Shown here in pieces: positions 46,192 through 56,155 of a DNA stretch of 64,000 nucleotides. The first letter of the stretch is position 1, and the number at the start of each line of letters is the position of its first letter. Both the position numbers and the translations under genes were made by a program. Origin of the DNA: Acidobacteriota bacterium (lineage in GTDB: Bacteria > Acidobacteriota > Terriglobia > Terriglobales > Acidobacteriaceae); assembly GCA_021846985.1 (NCBI GenBank), contig JAJZVX010000001.1, positions 310,001-374,000 on the forward strand. Reading direction: 5' to 3'. The notes under the pieces are model-generated. The model made no database searches, had not been told where the DNA came from, and worked only from the letters and a program-made list of their open reading frames with translations.

Positions 46192-46515
46192 ATGATGGAA
46201 GAGCAGGAATTTCGACGGCGGGCCGAAAAGGCCATTGAAGAGCTGAAGCAGCACCTGATTGCGCGCGAAGAAGAAGTGGATGCCGGTTTCGAAGTGGAAG
46301 AACAGTCAGGAGTTCTGAATGTTTCGTTCGACGATCCGGCGGGCAAGTTTGTGATTACGCCGAATGCGCCGGTCCGGCAGATCTGGATATCGGCCCTGGC
46401 GACAAGCTTCAAGCTGGACTGGAACGCAGCGGCGGAGAACTTCGTACTTTCCAGGACAGGAGAGGCGATGATTCCGCTTGTCGACCGGCTGATCGAAGAG
46501 CACAAGGAAGGATAG
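46192..46515 (+). CDS. cyaY: Frataxin/CyaY-like protein
   Basis: EEQEFRRRAEKAIEELKQHL; FEVEEQSGVLNVSFDDPAGKFVITPNAPVRQIWISALATSFKLDW. Confidence 0.8.
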   Translation: MMEEQEFRRRAEKAIEELKQHLIAREEEVDAGFEVEEQSGVLNVSFDDPAGKFVITPNAPVRQIWISALATSFKLDWNAAAENFVLSRTGEAMIPLVDRLIEEHKEG

Positions 46516-46568
46516 AGCCAGCCTTCAGCATCGTGTCTTCACGGCTGCGCAGAACGCCGCTCCATTTG

Positions 46569-46591
46569 CGCATCCGTTTGTTTCGGATGCG
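46569..46591. other. Perfect 8-bp hairpin CGCATCCG-TTTGTTT-CGGATGCG after cyaY-like gene
   Basis: Direct inspection; no T-tract follows on the + strand. Confidence 0.5.
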
Positions 46592-46604
46592 GCCTGCCGG
46601 GTGC

Positions 46605-46644
46605 AAAAAAGAATACCGGTTGCTCCTGGAGGAGAAACCGGTAT
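46605..46644 (-). terminator. Intrinsic terminator for pstS
   Basis: Arms ATACCGGTT/AACCGGTAT (9 bp), inner CTCC/GGAG pairing; T-rich tract TTCTTTTTT on the - strand. Confidence 0.8.
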
Positions 46645-46667
46645 CCCCAAGCCCCACAAGCGCGGGA

Positions 46668-47669
46668 CTACTGCAGTGAGTAGATTTTGCTGAGGACTTT
46701 CTCCGCCACGTTGGAGGGCAGCGGCGCGTAGGAGAGCGCGGACACTTCGCTCTCGCCGGACTTGACGATCCAACTCAGCATGTCCTTGAGCACCCGGCGC
46801 CTCGCCGGGTCGTTGCCCTGCACCGGAATCAGGAGGTAAGTGAAGCTCGATATGGGGTAGGCGTTCTTGCCCGGTGCATTGGTAATGGAGACACGGAAGT
46901 CGGCGGGCATGGACTTGAGGCTGGCCGCGGCTTCGGTGACGCCGGGGATCGAGGCGGTAACCCAGGTGCCGGCGGCATTCCGGATGGCGCCGAAGGAGAT
47001 GTGATTTTGCAGGGCGTAGATCAACTCGACATAGCCGATGGCGCCGGGCAACTGGCGCACGAGACCGGCTACGCCTTCATTGCCTTTGCCGCCGACGCCG
47101 ACCGGCCAACTGGGCGAGGTGCCGCTGCCAGGGCCGGTGGCCCATGTCTTGCTGACTTTGCTCAGATAGTCTGTGAAGATGAAGCTGGTGCCCGATCCAT
47201 CCGACCGGTGGACCACGATGATCTTTTGATCGGGCAGCTTCACGCCGGGGTTGTCACCGGCGATGCGCGCATCATCCCAGTTGGTGATCTTGCCTAGGTA
47301 GATATCCGCCAGGAGTTCGCCGCTAAAGCGCAGATTTTCAGCGCCGGGAACGTTGAAAACGGGAACAACTGCGCCGAGTACGGTGGGGATGTGGATGAGC
47401 TTGACCTTGGAGGAGGCCAGCATAGCGTCAGTCATCGGCATGTCGGAAGCGCCGAAATCCACAACACCCGAGGTGACCTGGCGAATGCCTCCACCCGAGC
47501 CGATCGACTGATAGTTCACTTCCACGCCAGGATGCGCTGCACTGTATTCGCTAAACCACTTGGAATAAATCGGGTAAGGAAAGGTCGCGCCCGCGCCGGT
47601 CAATTTCTGTGCCTGGGCGTAGCCCAAGGCAAATGCGAACAAACCGATGACAAACAACGTTTTTTTCAC
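46668..47669 (-). CDS. pstS: Phosphate ABC transporter substrate-binding protein (GTG start)
   Basis: Signal peptide; LTGAGATFPYPIYSKWFSEYSAAHPGVEVNYQSIGSGGGIRQV; VHRSDGSGTSFIFTDYLS. Confidence 0.94.
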   Translation of the reverse strand: MKKTLFVIGLFAFALGYAQAQKLTGAGATFPYPIYSKWFSEYSAAHPGVEVNYQSIGSGGGIRQVTSGVVDFGASDMPMTDAMLASSKVKLIHIPTVLGAVVPVFNVPGAENLRFSGELLADIYLGKITNWDDARIAGDNPGVKLPDQKIIVVHRSDGSGTSFIFTDYLSKVSKTWATGPGSGTSPSWPVGVGGKGNEGVAGLVRQLPGAIGYVELIYALQNHISFGAIRNAAGTWVTASIPGVTEAAASLKSMPADFRVSITNAPGKNAYPISSFTYLLIPVQGNDPARRRVLKDMLSWIVKSGESEVSALSYAPLPSNVAEKVLSKIYSLQ

Positions 47670-47846
47670 GTATGTCTTCCTTTCAGATGACCTGCCGTAA
47701 ACCATTGTCCACGGGAAATGTTACGGGGATTTGAACAAGAGATTGGATTTCGACCGCTTTCGCAAGGGGGAAAAAGAGAGAAAGGGCGGCAAGAAGGTGC
47801 GTCGAGCGTTTCTCCGTTTCTCGGTCCGCTCAAGCGGGTGCGGTGA

Positions 47847-49958
47847 TCAGGGTTCGGCGCGCTGGCGCCACTTGGCGGCAAGGCCAGGATCGGCGAGAAC
47901 CTTGATGTAGACTCCGCCGACGACGGAACGCGCCTGGAAGGCCATCTGCTTGCCGTTGACGGTGTCGTACCAGTCGGTGAGGGGCACGCGGGTGGGGCCT
48001 TCATTGATCCAGCGGCCGATGGGCTCCATGAAAGCGGCAAACGGGTCAGAGGCGCCGGTTTGAGAGCGACCGGACAGGGTAGCGGTCCAGATTTCCCAGT
48101 CGAGCTTGGTGTAGGTCTTGCGGTTGTCGAGGGGCAGGCCGAAGCGGTTGAGGTGGCGGAGATAGAAGGCGACTTCGGTCTTGCGTACTGATTCCGGAAA
48201 GAGATGGAAGCCGAGGATCTGGTCCCAGACAAGGTTGTATTTCTGGCTCCAGGTGCCGGGTTTGTCGAAGGCGAGTTTATAGTGGTCGCCGTCGCGAGCC
48301 ATGGTTTCCCATTGGGCAGCCATCTGGGCGGCGAGGCGGGAGTAAGTCTGCGCGATCTCCGGTTTGCCGAGGCCCTGGGCCATGGCGGCGTAGGCGGCAA
48401 GGCCTTCGATGGCCTTGATGGAGAGGTTGGCGTTGTGGGCCAGATGGCCGGCGAAGTCGTCTGTGGAAAGCTGATTGGCCGGATCGAGGCCCTTGTCGCG
48501 CAGATATTCGGCCCAGGCGGTGAACTGCGGCCAATACTGGCGGATGAAGTCCCAGTTGCCGATTTCGCGGCTCATGGCGGCGGCCATGATGAGCATGTTG
48601 CCGCTCTCTTCTACCGGCATCTGGTCTTCTTCGGTACGTTCGCCGCCGCCGTAAACCTGGCCGTCGGCCAGCGGATAGGTGCCGAGGTCGTGCGGCGCGA
48701 AGGGCCACTTCCAGCGTGGAAGAGCGGCGTATTCGAGCACGGGCTTCAACTGGGCCTGAAGCAGCACGGGATTGAAGAACAGAAAGAAAGGCGAGGAGGG
48801 ATAGAGCACGTCGACGGTGGAGATGCAGCCGTTGGAGAAGTTCTCCTTGGGAAAGAGCAGCGGTGTGCCGTCCACATCCGCGGCGAAGCCGTGCGCGGCG
48901 AGCGTCTGCCGAAAGGCCAGGATGGCGAGCTGGGCGTAGGCCGGGCCGCCGGCCTTTTTGAGGTCGGCGGTCAGATCGGCATCGAAGCGCTCACCGCGGG
49001 CTTCGAGGCTGGGATACTGGCTTTCAGCAGTAGCGAGCATTTGCTGTACCGTCATGCCGTTGCGCTGCCAGTAGGGACGGAGCTTCCGGCCGAGGTACTC
49101 GATGGCGTAGTCCTCTGTGTAGGCGAGCAGCAGATGGCGGCTGACCGGCTGGGCGGAGAGGCGGCCCATGGGCAGCAGCACGGCGAGATGCGCGGCGTCT
49201 CCGCCGGGAATCCGCGCCTGCGCGCGGCGGGGCATGTCCATCTCGTCGGCATAGGGCAACTGGCCGGTGGCGGCGAAGGCACTGAGCGCGTTGTGCGCAA
49301 GGACGGTTTGGGCGGCGTCGCGGCCGGGAACGGCGAGATGAAAGTAGCCCCAGTCGATGCGGAGGTCGTCTCCGGGCCGGTTGAGGATGCGCTGATCGCG
49401 CGAGCCGACGTTGAGCACGGTAAGCCCGGAGGCGCAGGCTCGTCCCCAGGTTACTTCCTGGCTGGCGGTGTTCACGGCCATGACCGGATCCACGTCGATC
49501 AGGATGGAGAGGTCGCGGCTGCCCTGGCCGCTGGCGCTGAACGAGAGATAAGTGACGGGACGGGAGAGCGTATCAAGATCGCGCGGGAAAGCCGGCGTGA
49601 AGAAGGTGACGGTGAGCGTGACCTGATCGGCCTGGAATCGATAAATGGAACGGGTGGGTGTGAGCTGGAGGGAAACCTGCCGCATGGCGGGCAGATGGCG
49701 CGGCTCGGCGCCCATGAAGCGGTAGGTTTTGCCCTCGATGCGGGCCAGGCCGTGGATGGGCTGCGGCGTGCCGGTCCAGTGCCGGGTGTCTTCGGCGGTG
49801 AGCTTGTCCGCCATGGACCATACGCTGAAATAGGGATTGTGCGCGATGAGCGGAACGGCAGGCGGGCGCTGCTGCGCGGCGGCCACAGAGGTTGCCACGA
49901 CGATCGCAACGAGGCATAAACAACGGGAGTATGAAAGCAGGGAAGGGATCGTTTTCAC
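47847..49958 (-). CDS. Glutaminase-like protein (DUF4964/DUF5127/DUF4965 type), secreted
   Basis: Signal peptide; PLIAHNPYFSVWSMADKLTAEDTRHWTGTPQPIHGLARIEGKTYRFMG; NGCISTVDVLYPSSPFFLFFNPVLLQAQLKPVLEYA; NLVWDQILGFHLFPE. Confidence 0.85.
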   Translation of the reverse strand: MKTIPSLLSYSRCLCLVAIVVATSVAAAQQRPPAVPLIAHNPYFSVWSMADKLTAEDTRHWTGTPQPIHGLARIEGKTYRFMGAEPRHLPAMRQVSLQLTPTRSIYRFQADQVTLTVTFFTPAFPRDLDTLSRPVTYLSFSASGQGSRDLSILIDVDPVMAVNTASQEVTWGRACASGLTVLNVGSRDQRILNRPGDDLRIDWGYFHLAVPGRDAAQTVLAHNALSAFAATGQLPYADEMDMPRRAQARIPGGDAAHLAVLLPMGRLSAQPVSRHLLLAYTEDYAIEYLGRKLRPYWQRNGMTVQQMLATAESQYPSLEARGERFDADLTADLKKAGGPAYAQLAILAFRQTLAAHGFAADVDGTPLLFPKENFSNGCISTVDVLYPSSPFFLFFNPVLLQAQLKPVLEYAALPRWKWPFAPHDLGTYPLADGQVYGGGERTEEDQMPVEESGNMLIMAAAMSREIGNWDFIRQYWPQFTAWAEYLRDKGLDPANQLSTDDFAGHLAHNANLSIKAIEGLAAYAAMAQGLGKPEIAQTYSRLAAQMAAQWETMARDGDHYKLAFDKPGTWSQKYNLVWDQILGFHLFPESVRKTEVAFYLRHLNRFGLPLDNRKTYTKLDWEIWTATLSGRSQTGASDPFAAFMEPIGRWINEGPTRVPLTDWYDTVNGKQMAFQARSVVGGVYIKVLADPGLAAKWRQRAEP

Positions 49959-50247
49959 TGGCTGGCCTTTCCGCTCATGGAGTACAGGAGGAGCAGGGAA
50001 CCCACTGCCCGATTGAGCGCAGGTTTACTGCCCTTGGCATCCCCGTTGCAAGAATACTCGATTGCGCGGGGTGAAACGGCATGGTGAGTTAGGTATGGCC
50101 GGGCTTCTAAACTGGTGACAGTCGAGAGCGCCAGGCTCCTGAGACGATGCGTGCTGAAGACCGGAGGGGCGAATTGGAGATGGATGTTTTTGAGGCAGAG
50201 CCGCGGCCAGGCAGGCGGAACGATCCGTGGTTGCGGTTGGGGAGGTT

Positions 50248-51141
50248 ATGAAGTCATCCCTTTCTGATGTGGGCGCGATTGGGTTTGCGCTGTCCGGGTT
50301 CACCTTCTGGGTTCTGGGCGACAGCGCCATCAAGTACATGGGGAAGTATGGATTGCCGCCGTATGAGATGGTGGCGTTCCTGGGGCTCTTCATGGCGGTG
50401 TTTCTGGGCGCGTATGCGCTGGCGCGCGGCGAGGTGCGGGTGCTGCGGCCGCATCGGCTGAAGCGGCAGGTGGCGCGGGCATGCCTGGACATGACCAACA
50501 CGGTATGCGTGGTGGTGGCGCTGCGGCACCTGACGCTGACCATCTTCTACATCCTGGTTTTCATGGCTCCGATGGTGATTGCGCTGCTGTCGGCGCTGAC
50601 TCTGCGGGAGGGACTCTCGTGGCGGAGATGGGCGGCTATCTTCACCGGGTTTGCCGGGGTGGTGATCGCCGTGCACCCGTGGGGAAGCACGCGGGAAGGC
50701 GACTGGATCGGTTTTGCGGCGTGCATGATCTGCGTCGCCTGCTTCTCAGTGAATATGGTGTGGTCGCGGGTGCTGACGCGCACGGAGACGCCGGAAAGCC
50801 TGGCCTTCTTCTCGGGACTGGTGACGGCCGCGGTGGGGTTTGCGCTGATGCTGTTTCATGCCGTGCCCGTGACGCCGCTGCTGACGCTGGGACTGTTTGC
50901 GACCGGCTTGTTCTGGGCGGCGGGGACGCTGTGCTTCTATATTGCCGTGAAACATACCTCAGCGGCCAATGTGTCGCAGTACCACTACACGCAGTTGATT
51001 ACCGGCACGCTGGTGTCGTTCCTCGTCTGGCACGACAAGCCCGGATTCTTTGTGCTGGCAGGTGGGGCGCTGATTCTCGGGTCGGGACTTTACATTGCGA
51101 TGGCCGCGCAGAATCATGTGCCGTTGACAGAGGGAAGTTGA
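50248..51141 (+). CDS. EamA/DMT-superfamily transporter
   Basis: About 10 TM segments; two EamA-like halves; LREGLSWRRWAAIFTGFAGVVIAVHP. Confidence 0.87.
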   Translation: MKSSLSDVGAIGFALSGFTFWVLGDSAIKYMGKYGLPPYEMVAFLGLFMAVFLGAYALARGEVRVLRPHRLKRQVARACLDMTNTVCVVVALRHLTLTIFYILVFMAPMVIALLSALTLREGLSWRRWAAIFTGFAGVVIAVHPWGSTREGDWIGFAACMICVACFSVNMVWSRVLTRTETPESLAFFSGLVTAAVGFALMLFHAVPVTPLLTLGLFATGLFWAAGTLCFYIAVKHTSAANVSQYHYTQLITGTLVSFLVWHDKPGFFVLAGGALILGSGLYIAMAAQNHVPLTEGS

Positions 51142-51199
51142 GGCGGGCATACGCGGCGCGCTGACGGGCGCCGCGCATGCCCGGGCGAAGCCGTTCCGG

Positions 51200-52327
51200 C
51201 TAGCTGCCGGCCGCGCCGGGATTGGGATGTCCCGCAAGCAATTCTTCGCGCGCGTGCTTGAGGACCGCCATGGAACGTTCCACGCCGACCTCTCCGCTGA
51301 GCAGGGGATCTTCATTTTCGATGCTCAACATGCCGTCGAAGTCGATTTCCATATAGGTGGCGATGATGTCCTTCCAGGCGCTGACGCTGTGGCCGTAGCC
51401 GACGGAGCGGAAGAACTCGGAGGCCTGGAGGTCAGAAGGCGTGAGGGTGAAGTTGAGCACGCCGAAGCGGTCCACATTGTGCTGGAAGAAGGCGGTGTCT
51501 TTCATGTGGGCGTGGTAGAGAGCGCCGTTCTTGCCCAGGTAACGGATGGTTTCGACGGGGCTGCAACCCTGCCAGAATTGATGGCTCAGGTCGCAGTTGG
51601 CGCCAATGATGGGACCGACCGCTTCGCGCAGACGCATGAGCGTGCGGGCGTTGTAGACGGCAAAGTTGGGATGCATCTCCAACGCAATGCGTTTGACGCC
51701 ATGGGCGGCCGCAAACCTGACCGTTTCCTTCCAGTAGGGGATGATGCGTTGGTTCCACTGCCATTCGAGCGCGTCGGTGTACTCCGGGGGCCAGGGGTAG
51801 GTGATCCAACAGGGAGACTTGTCGGCGGCGGAGGCGCCGGGGCAACCGGAGAAGCCGACGACGGTGGGGACATCGAGCATCTCCGCTAACAGGATCGTAT
51901 TGCGAAAACCCTTGTTATAGCCCGCGGCGATGGCCGGGTCAGGATGGACCACATTGCCGTGGCCGCTGAGCGCCATGATGCGAATGCCGCGGTCGTCGAA
52001 CTTCTTCTTCCACGCGCGCGCCTTGGCCTTGTCGGCCACCAGTTCATCAAGGGGACACTGGTCAGAGGAAGCGTAGCCGGCGGCGCCGACCTCTGCCGCT
52101 TCCGCGCCGAGGCTCACATACTTGTCCAGCATGGCGTCCAGCGAATAGCCCTTGAAGGCCGGATTGAAGATGCCGATGGGCAGTTTTTTGATGGCTTTGC
52201 CCGTCGCGCCCTCTTCCTGCGCGGCGCCTTGCGTTGCGTTGGTTGGTACAGCGCCCATTGCCAATGGCGAGGCGGCAAGAGCAGCCCCCGCCGAAATCGA
52301 AGTACCGAGAAACTGCCTGCGATTCAT
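51200..52327 (-). CDS. TAT-exported sugar phosphate isomerase/epimerase (xylose isomerase-like TIM barrel)
   Basis: MNRRQFLGTSISAGAALAASPLAMGA twin-arginine signal; IALEMHPNFAVYN, GANCDLSHQFWQG, LYHAHMKDTAFF. Confidence 0.88.
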   Translation of the reverse strand: MNRRQFLGTSISAGAALAASPLAMGAVPTNATQGAAQEEGATGKAIKKLPIGIFNPAFKGYSLDAMLDKYVSLGAEAAEVGAAGYASSDQCPLDELVADKAKARAWKKKFDDRGIRIMALSGHGNVVHPDPAIAAGYNKGFRNTILLAEMLDVPTVVGFSGCPGASAADKSPCWITYPWPPEYTDALEWQWNQRIIPYWKETVRFAAAHGVKRIALEMHPNFAVYNARTLMRLREAVGPIIGANCDLSHQFWQGCSPVETIRYLGKNGALYHAHMKDTAFFQHNVDRFGVLNFTLTPSDLQASEFFRSVGYGHSVSAWKDIIATYMEIDFDGMLSIENEDPLLSGEVGVERSMAVLKHAREELLAGHPNPGAAGS

Positions 52328-52434
52328 GTAATTTCTCCCGCAGACCATCATAGAGCCGCAGCCCTGCAGGTTCCAACGATTCCGCATGCGCGAAGACGAT
52401 GCGATTTGGGGAAGGCGGGCGATGCGGGGCCGGT

Positions 52435-53856
52435 TTACGCAGCGTACGGAGAGGGAGGATCGGCGGGCGCGGGCGCGATGGGCAGCGTGAAGCGGAAGGT
52501 AGCGCCTTTGCCTAGCTCGCTCTCCGCCCAGATGCGGCCGCCGTGGGCCAGAACAATATGTTTGACGATGGCAAGGCCCAGGCCTGTGCCGCCGGACTCG
52601 CGGGAGCGGGCCTTGTCGATGCGATAGAAGCGCTCGAAGATGCGGCCGAGGTGCTCGGAGGCGATGCCGGGGCCGAAGTCCCGCACGCTGAACTCGACCA
52701 CGCTCTCGAGCGCGCGCGCGCCCACGCAAATCCGCTGGCCGGCCTTGCCGTACTTGATGGCGTTCTCAATGAGATTGCCGAAGACCTGGTTCATGGCGTC
52801 GGGGTCGGCCATGACGATGGAGCCGGGCGCGCCGGTTGATTCGATGGTCACACCGGAATCGCCTACGATGCCGCCAAGCGACTCGATGGCATCATGTACC
52901 AGGGCGCTGGCGCGCGATGGTTGCAGGGCCAGTTTGTAGTCCGGGCTTTCTACGCTGGCAAGGGCGAGCAGATCCTCGGTAAGGCGGTTCATGCGAGTGG
53001 TGTTTTTGAGGACAATGCCGAGGAACTCGCGGGCGGCCTCCGGCAGGGGAAAGGAGTCTTCGATCAGCGTTTCGACATAGCCCTGAATGGAGGTAAGAGG
53101 GGTGCGCAGCTCGTGGCTTACGTTGGCAATAAAGTCGCGGCGCGACTTCTCTGCCAGCTCCACGCGGGTAACATCGTGGAGCACGACGAGCGCACCGCCC
53201 GAGGGAAGGGGCGCGGCGTTGATCTCGAAGATACGGCCGGGCACGAGCGAACTGGCGCGGCCGTAGCGGATTTCGCGCTGATCCTGCGCGGCGCGGACGC
53301 AGGCCAGAACGTCGGGATCGCGGAGAGAGTGAACGAGCGGGCGGCCCGTGTGGATCTGAGTGCCGGCCATGCGCTGCATGGTGGCGTTGGACCAGCGCAC
53401 GGCGCCTTCGGGAGTGATCGCGACGACCGCCTCCTGCATGGAATCGAGCATGGCGGCTAGTTCCTGCCGGCGGCTCTCGATCTCGGCAAAGTGTTTTTCG
53501 AGCTGCTCGACGGCCTGGTTGAGCGCCGTCTCCGGAGCTGCAAGCACGTCGTTGCCGGTGAGCGGCAGCCGTGTGCCGAGGTCCAGGTCTGCAAGGCGAC
53601 GGGCAAAAGTGAGGACTTGCTGCAGACGGGCGGCGATGCGGCTGGCAACCCAGACAGCGAGCGAAAGCGCCACGGCCAGTGCGATCAGGCCAGACCAGAG
53701 CACATCCTTCTGGAAGAGAAGGGCAGTCTTGTCAGGCGGCAGGTCCAAAAGCCTGTCGGCAAGAAACGGGATGAAGACAAACTGCATGGCCGCAGCCTGA
53801 AAGACCAGCAGCAGAACGAATAGACCGAGCAGTTTGGTAAAGAGTTTTGACTTCAA
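52435..53856 (-). CDS. PhoR-like sensor histidine kinase
   Basis: TM/HAMP/PAS; FIANVSHELRTPLTSIQGYVETLI; NLIENAIKYGKAGQ; GTGLGLAIVKHIVLAHGG. Confidence 0.9.
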   Translation of the reverse strand: MKSKLFTKLLGLFVLLLVFQAAAMQFVFIPFLADRLLDLPPDKTALLFQKDVLWSGLIALAVALSLAVWVASRIAARLQQVLTFARRLADLDLGTRLPLTGNDVLAAPETALNQAVEQLEKHFAEIESRRQELAAMLDSMQEAVVAITPEGAVRWSNATMQRMAGTQIHTGRPLVHSLRDPDVLACVRAAQDQREIRYGRASSLVPGRIFEINAAPLPSGGALVVLHDVTRVELAEKSRRDFIANVSHELRTPLTSIQGYVETLIEDSFPLPEAAREFLGIVLKNTTRMNRLTEDLLALASVESPDYKLALQPSRASALVHDAIESLGGIVGDSGVTIESTGAPGSIVMADPDAMNQVFGNLIENAIKYGKAGQRICVGARALESVVEFSVRDFGPGIASEHLGRIFERFYRIDKARSRESGGTGLGLAIVKHIVLAHGGRIWAESELGKGATFRFTLPIAPAPADPPSPYAA

Positions 53857-53863
53857 TCGTTAT

Positions 53864-54562
53864 CTACTCGCTTTTGGGAAGCTCGAACCGGTACCCGGCG
53901 CCGCGGACAGTTTTCAAGTAGCGGGGGGTTTCAGGATCGATCTCGATCTTTTCGCGGATGCGGCGCACATAGACGTCAACCGAGCGGGGCGTGACGAAGC
54001 GCGCGTCGCCCCAGACAGCGTCGAGCAGGTGGTCGCGGCTGAAGACGCGCCCAGGATGCCGGGCCAGGTAATCGAGCAGGCGGAACTCGGTGGCCGTGGT
54101 CGTGGTCAGCTCGCCGCGCACCTTGAGCTGCATGGCATTGGCGTCAACGATGATTTCTTCAAAACTGATAACGGAGGGGGTGGAGGGCCGTTCAAAGCGG
54201 CGCAGCACAGCTTTGACGCGAGCCACGAGTTCGCGGGTGCCAAAAGGCTTGGTGATGTAGTCATCGGCGCCCAGTTCAAGGCCCAGCACGCGGTCGTTTT
54301 CGCTGGCGCGGGCAGTAAGAAAAATGATGGGAATCGTGGCGAGCGCGGCATGGTTGCGCAGGCGCCGGCAGACGTCGAGACCGTCGCCTCCGGGAACCAT
54401 GATGTCGAGCAGGAAGAGCGCGGGCGCCTGGCGTTCGGCGTCGGGAATCAGGTTTGTGGGGGTGTGAAAGAGACGCGCCTGGAAACCTGCGGCTTCCATG
54501 TGGTGTTGCACGAGCCGCGCGATATCTACGTCGTCTTCCAGAACAAAGATGGTTTGGCTCAA
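53864..54562 (-). CDS. PhoB-like (OmpR family) response regulator, probable TTG start
   Basis: SQTIFVLEDDVDIARLVQHHM; LFLLDIMVPGGDGLDVCRRLR; winged-helix YVRRIREKIEIDPETPRYLKTVRGAGYRFE. Confidence 0.9.
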   Translation of the reverse strand: MSQTIFVLEDDVDIARLVQHHMEAAGFQARLFHTPTNLIPDAERQAPALFLLDIMVPGGDGLDVCRRLRNHAALATIPIIFLTARASENDRVLGLELGADDYITKPFGTRELVARVKAVLRRFERPSTPSVISFEEIIVDANAMQLKVRGELTTTTATEFRLLDYLARHPGRVFSRDHLLDAVWGDARFVTPRSVDVYVRRIREKIEIDPETPRYLKTVRGAGYRFELPKSE

Positions 54563-54964
54563 GCGGTTAGCCCCTTGCCGGCGGCCGTTACGCTGCAACT
54601 GCCGAGGCCGCACGGAACCATTAACAGAGTAATGCAGGAAGGCAAAGATATTGCAAATGTAGTGTTAATTCAAGGCGGGTACGGCAGTCTGGCGTGCCGC
54701 GGCCCCGGAGCGAGCCGAACATTGCCGTTTTGAAGGCCTCCCCCGCTGCCGAACGACGCGCGCGGCGGTGTGGTGTCAAATGATTTAGGCTGGAGATACG
54801 GGCGGAAACCACAGATGCCCAAGCAGCGCCTGACCCCGTTGCGCTCATGCGATCAACGGCGCTGTATTGCGGCAGAACGGCCGGAAGATTGATCAGACTG
54901 ATAAAAGATCACGCCCCGCGCCCATCCCGCAATTGAAAAACGGAAAGAGCATTTGGAGACTCTG

Positions 54965-55321
54965 ATGACTTGGATGATTTTGTTGATCGGATTGGTGGTG
55001 GGAATGGTCTCTGGCGTGGTGGGTATTGGCGGCGGGATACTGTTTATTCCCGCGCTGGTATTCATGCTGGGGATGGACCAGTACAAGGCGCAGGGTACAT
55101 CGTTGGGGGCTCTGCTGGCGCCGGTCGGGCTGCTGGCGTTTCTCGAATACTATAAGCAGGGACACGCAGATCTTCGCGTCGCGCTATTGCTCGCCCTGGG
55201 CTTCTTTATCGGTGGATATTTTGGGGCGCTTGTCGCGCTGCAAATCCCGGAGATGTGGCTGCGGCGCGTCTTCGCGGTGACACTGGTGCTGATAGGCGCG
55301 CGGATGTGGTTTGGGAAATAG
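54965..55321 (+). CDS. TauE/SafE-family half-size permease
   Basis: GLVVGMVSGVVGIGGGILFIPALVFMLGMDQYKAQGTSLGALL; only 119 aa. Confidence 0.82.
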   Translation: MTWMILLIGLVVGMVSGVVGIGGGILFIPALVFMLGMDQYKAQGTSLGALLAPVGLLAFLEYYKQGHADLRVALLLALGFFIGGYFGALVALQIPEMWLRRVFAVTLVLIGARMWFGK

Positions 55322-55323
55322 CT

Positions 55324-56079
55324 TCAACCGGCAAAAGCAATAAAACGCAGGCGTACATAGTCGGCAGTCCAGTTGCCGTCCCGGTCGCGGAGGACGGGCG
55401 CCAGCAGCGCGACGGTTTCGTCGACAACGGTGGAACGTATGGGTTCCGGAAGTTGCTGCAGGATGCCGCGGCGGAAGGTGCGAAGCCAGCCGGCCATGCC
55501 ATCGCCTTTGGGTAGCCGCGTGGGGCGCGCAAAGAGGCTTATGCGATCGACGCGAAAGCCCCCGTCCTCAAGCAGGCGCGTATATTCCTCGGCGGTGGGA
55601 TAGAAGTTGGTGTCGCCTGACAGATGCGCGAGGTGGTGGCGGGCCAGCACCGCCTGGAAAGCGACACGGATAGCGGCAATGTTGCCGTGGCCGCCCATTT
55701 CTGCGGCAAATCGGCCCCCTGGCTTGAGGACGCGATGAACCTGGGCCAGCATGGCGTTCTGATTGTGGACCCAGTGCAGCGCGGCGTTGGAGAAGACAGC
55801 GTCGAAGGTGTGATCGGGGAAGGGCAGGGCTTCAGCGTTGCCAGGCTCGGCGGCGATGCCGTTGGCGCGCGCGGCGGCGAGCATTTCGGGCGAGGCGTCG
55901 AGACCCACGACGCTGGCGCCGGCGGCGGCGATGCGGCGGGTGAGCAGTCCGTCGCCACAGCCGAGGTCAAGGATGCGCTGTCCGGGCCGCGGGGCGAGCC
56001 ACCCCAGCACTTCGCCGGCGAGTTGATGCACGAAGGCTCCGTTTTGTTCGTAAGCCTGCGGATCCCAGGTTTGAGTCAC
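55324..56079 (-). CDS. SAM-dependent methyltransferase (trans-aconitate methyltransferase-like; GTG start)
   Basis: RILDLGCGDGLLTRRIAAAGASVVGLDASPEMLAAAR; FDAVFSNAALHWV. Confidence 0.88.
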   Translation of the reverse strand: MTQTWDPQAYEQNGAFVHQLAGEVLGWLAPRPGQRILDLGCGDGLLTRRIAAAGASVVGLDASPEMLAAARANGIAAEPGNAEALPFPDHTFDAVFSNAALHWVHNQNAMLAQVHRVLKPGGRFAAEMGGHGNIAAIRVAFQAVLARHHLAHLSGDTNFYPTAEEYTRLLEDGGFRVDRISLFARPTRLPKGDGMAGWLRTFRRGILQQLPEPIRSTVVDETVALLAPVLRDRDGNWTADYVRLRFIAFAG

Positions 56080-56155
56080 GTTTTGCCTCCGTTCCCTTGT
56101 GGGGAGGAGCCTGTTGCGTAAGGCCCGCCTTCGGGTGAAGGAGGACAACAGACAA

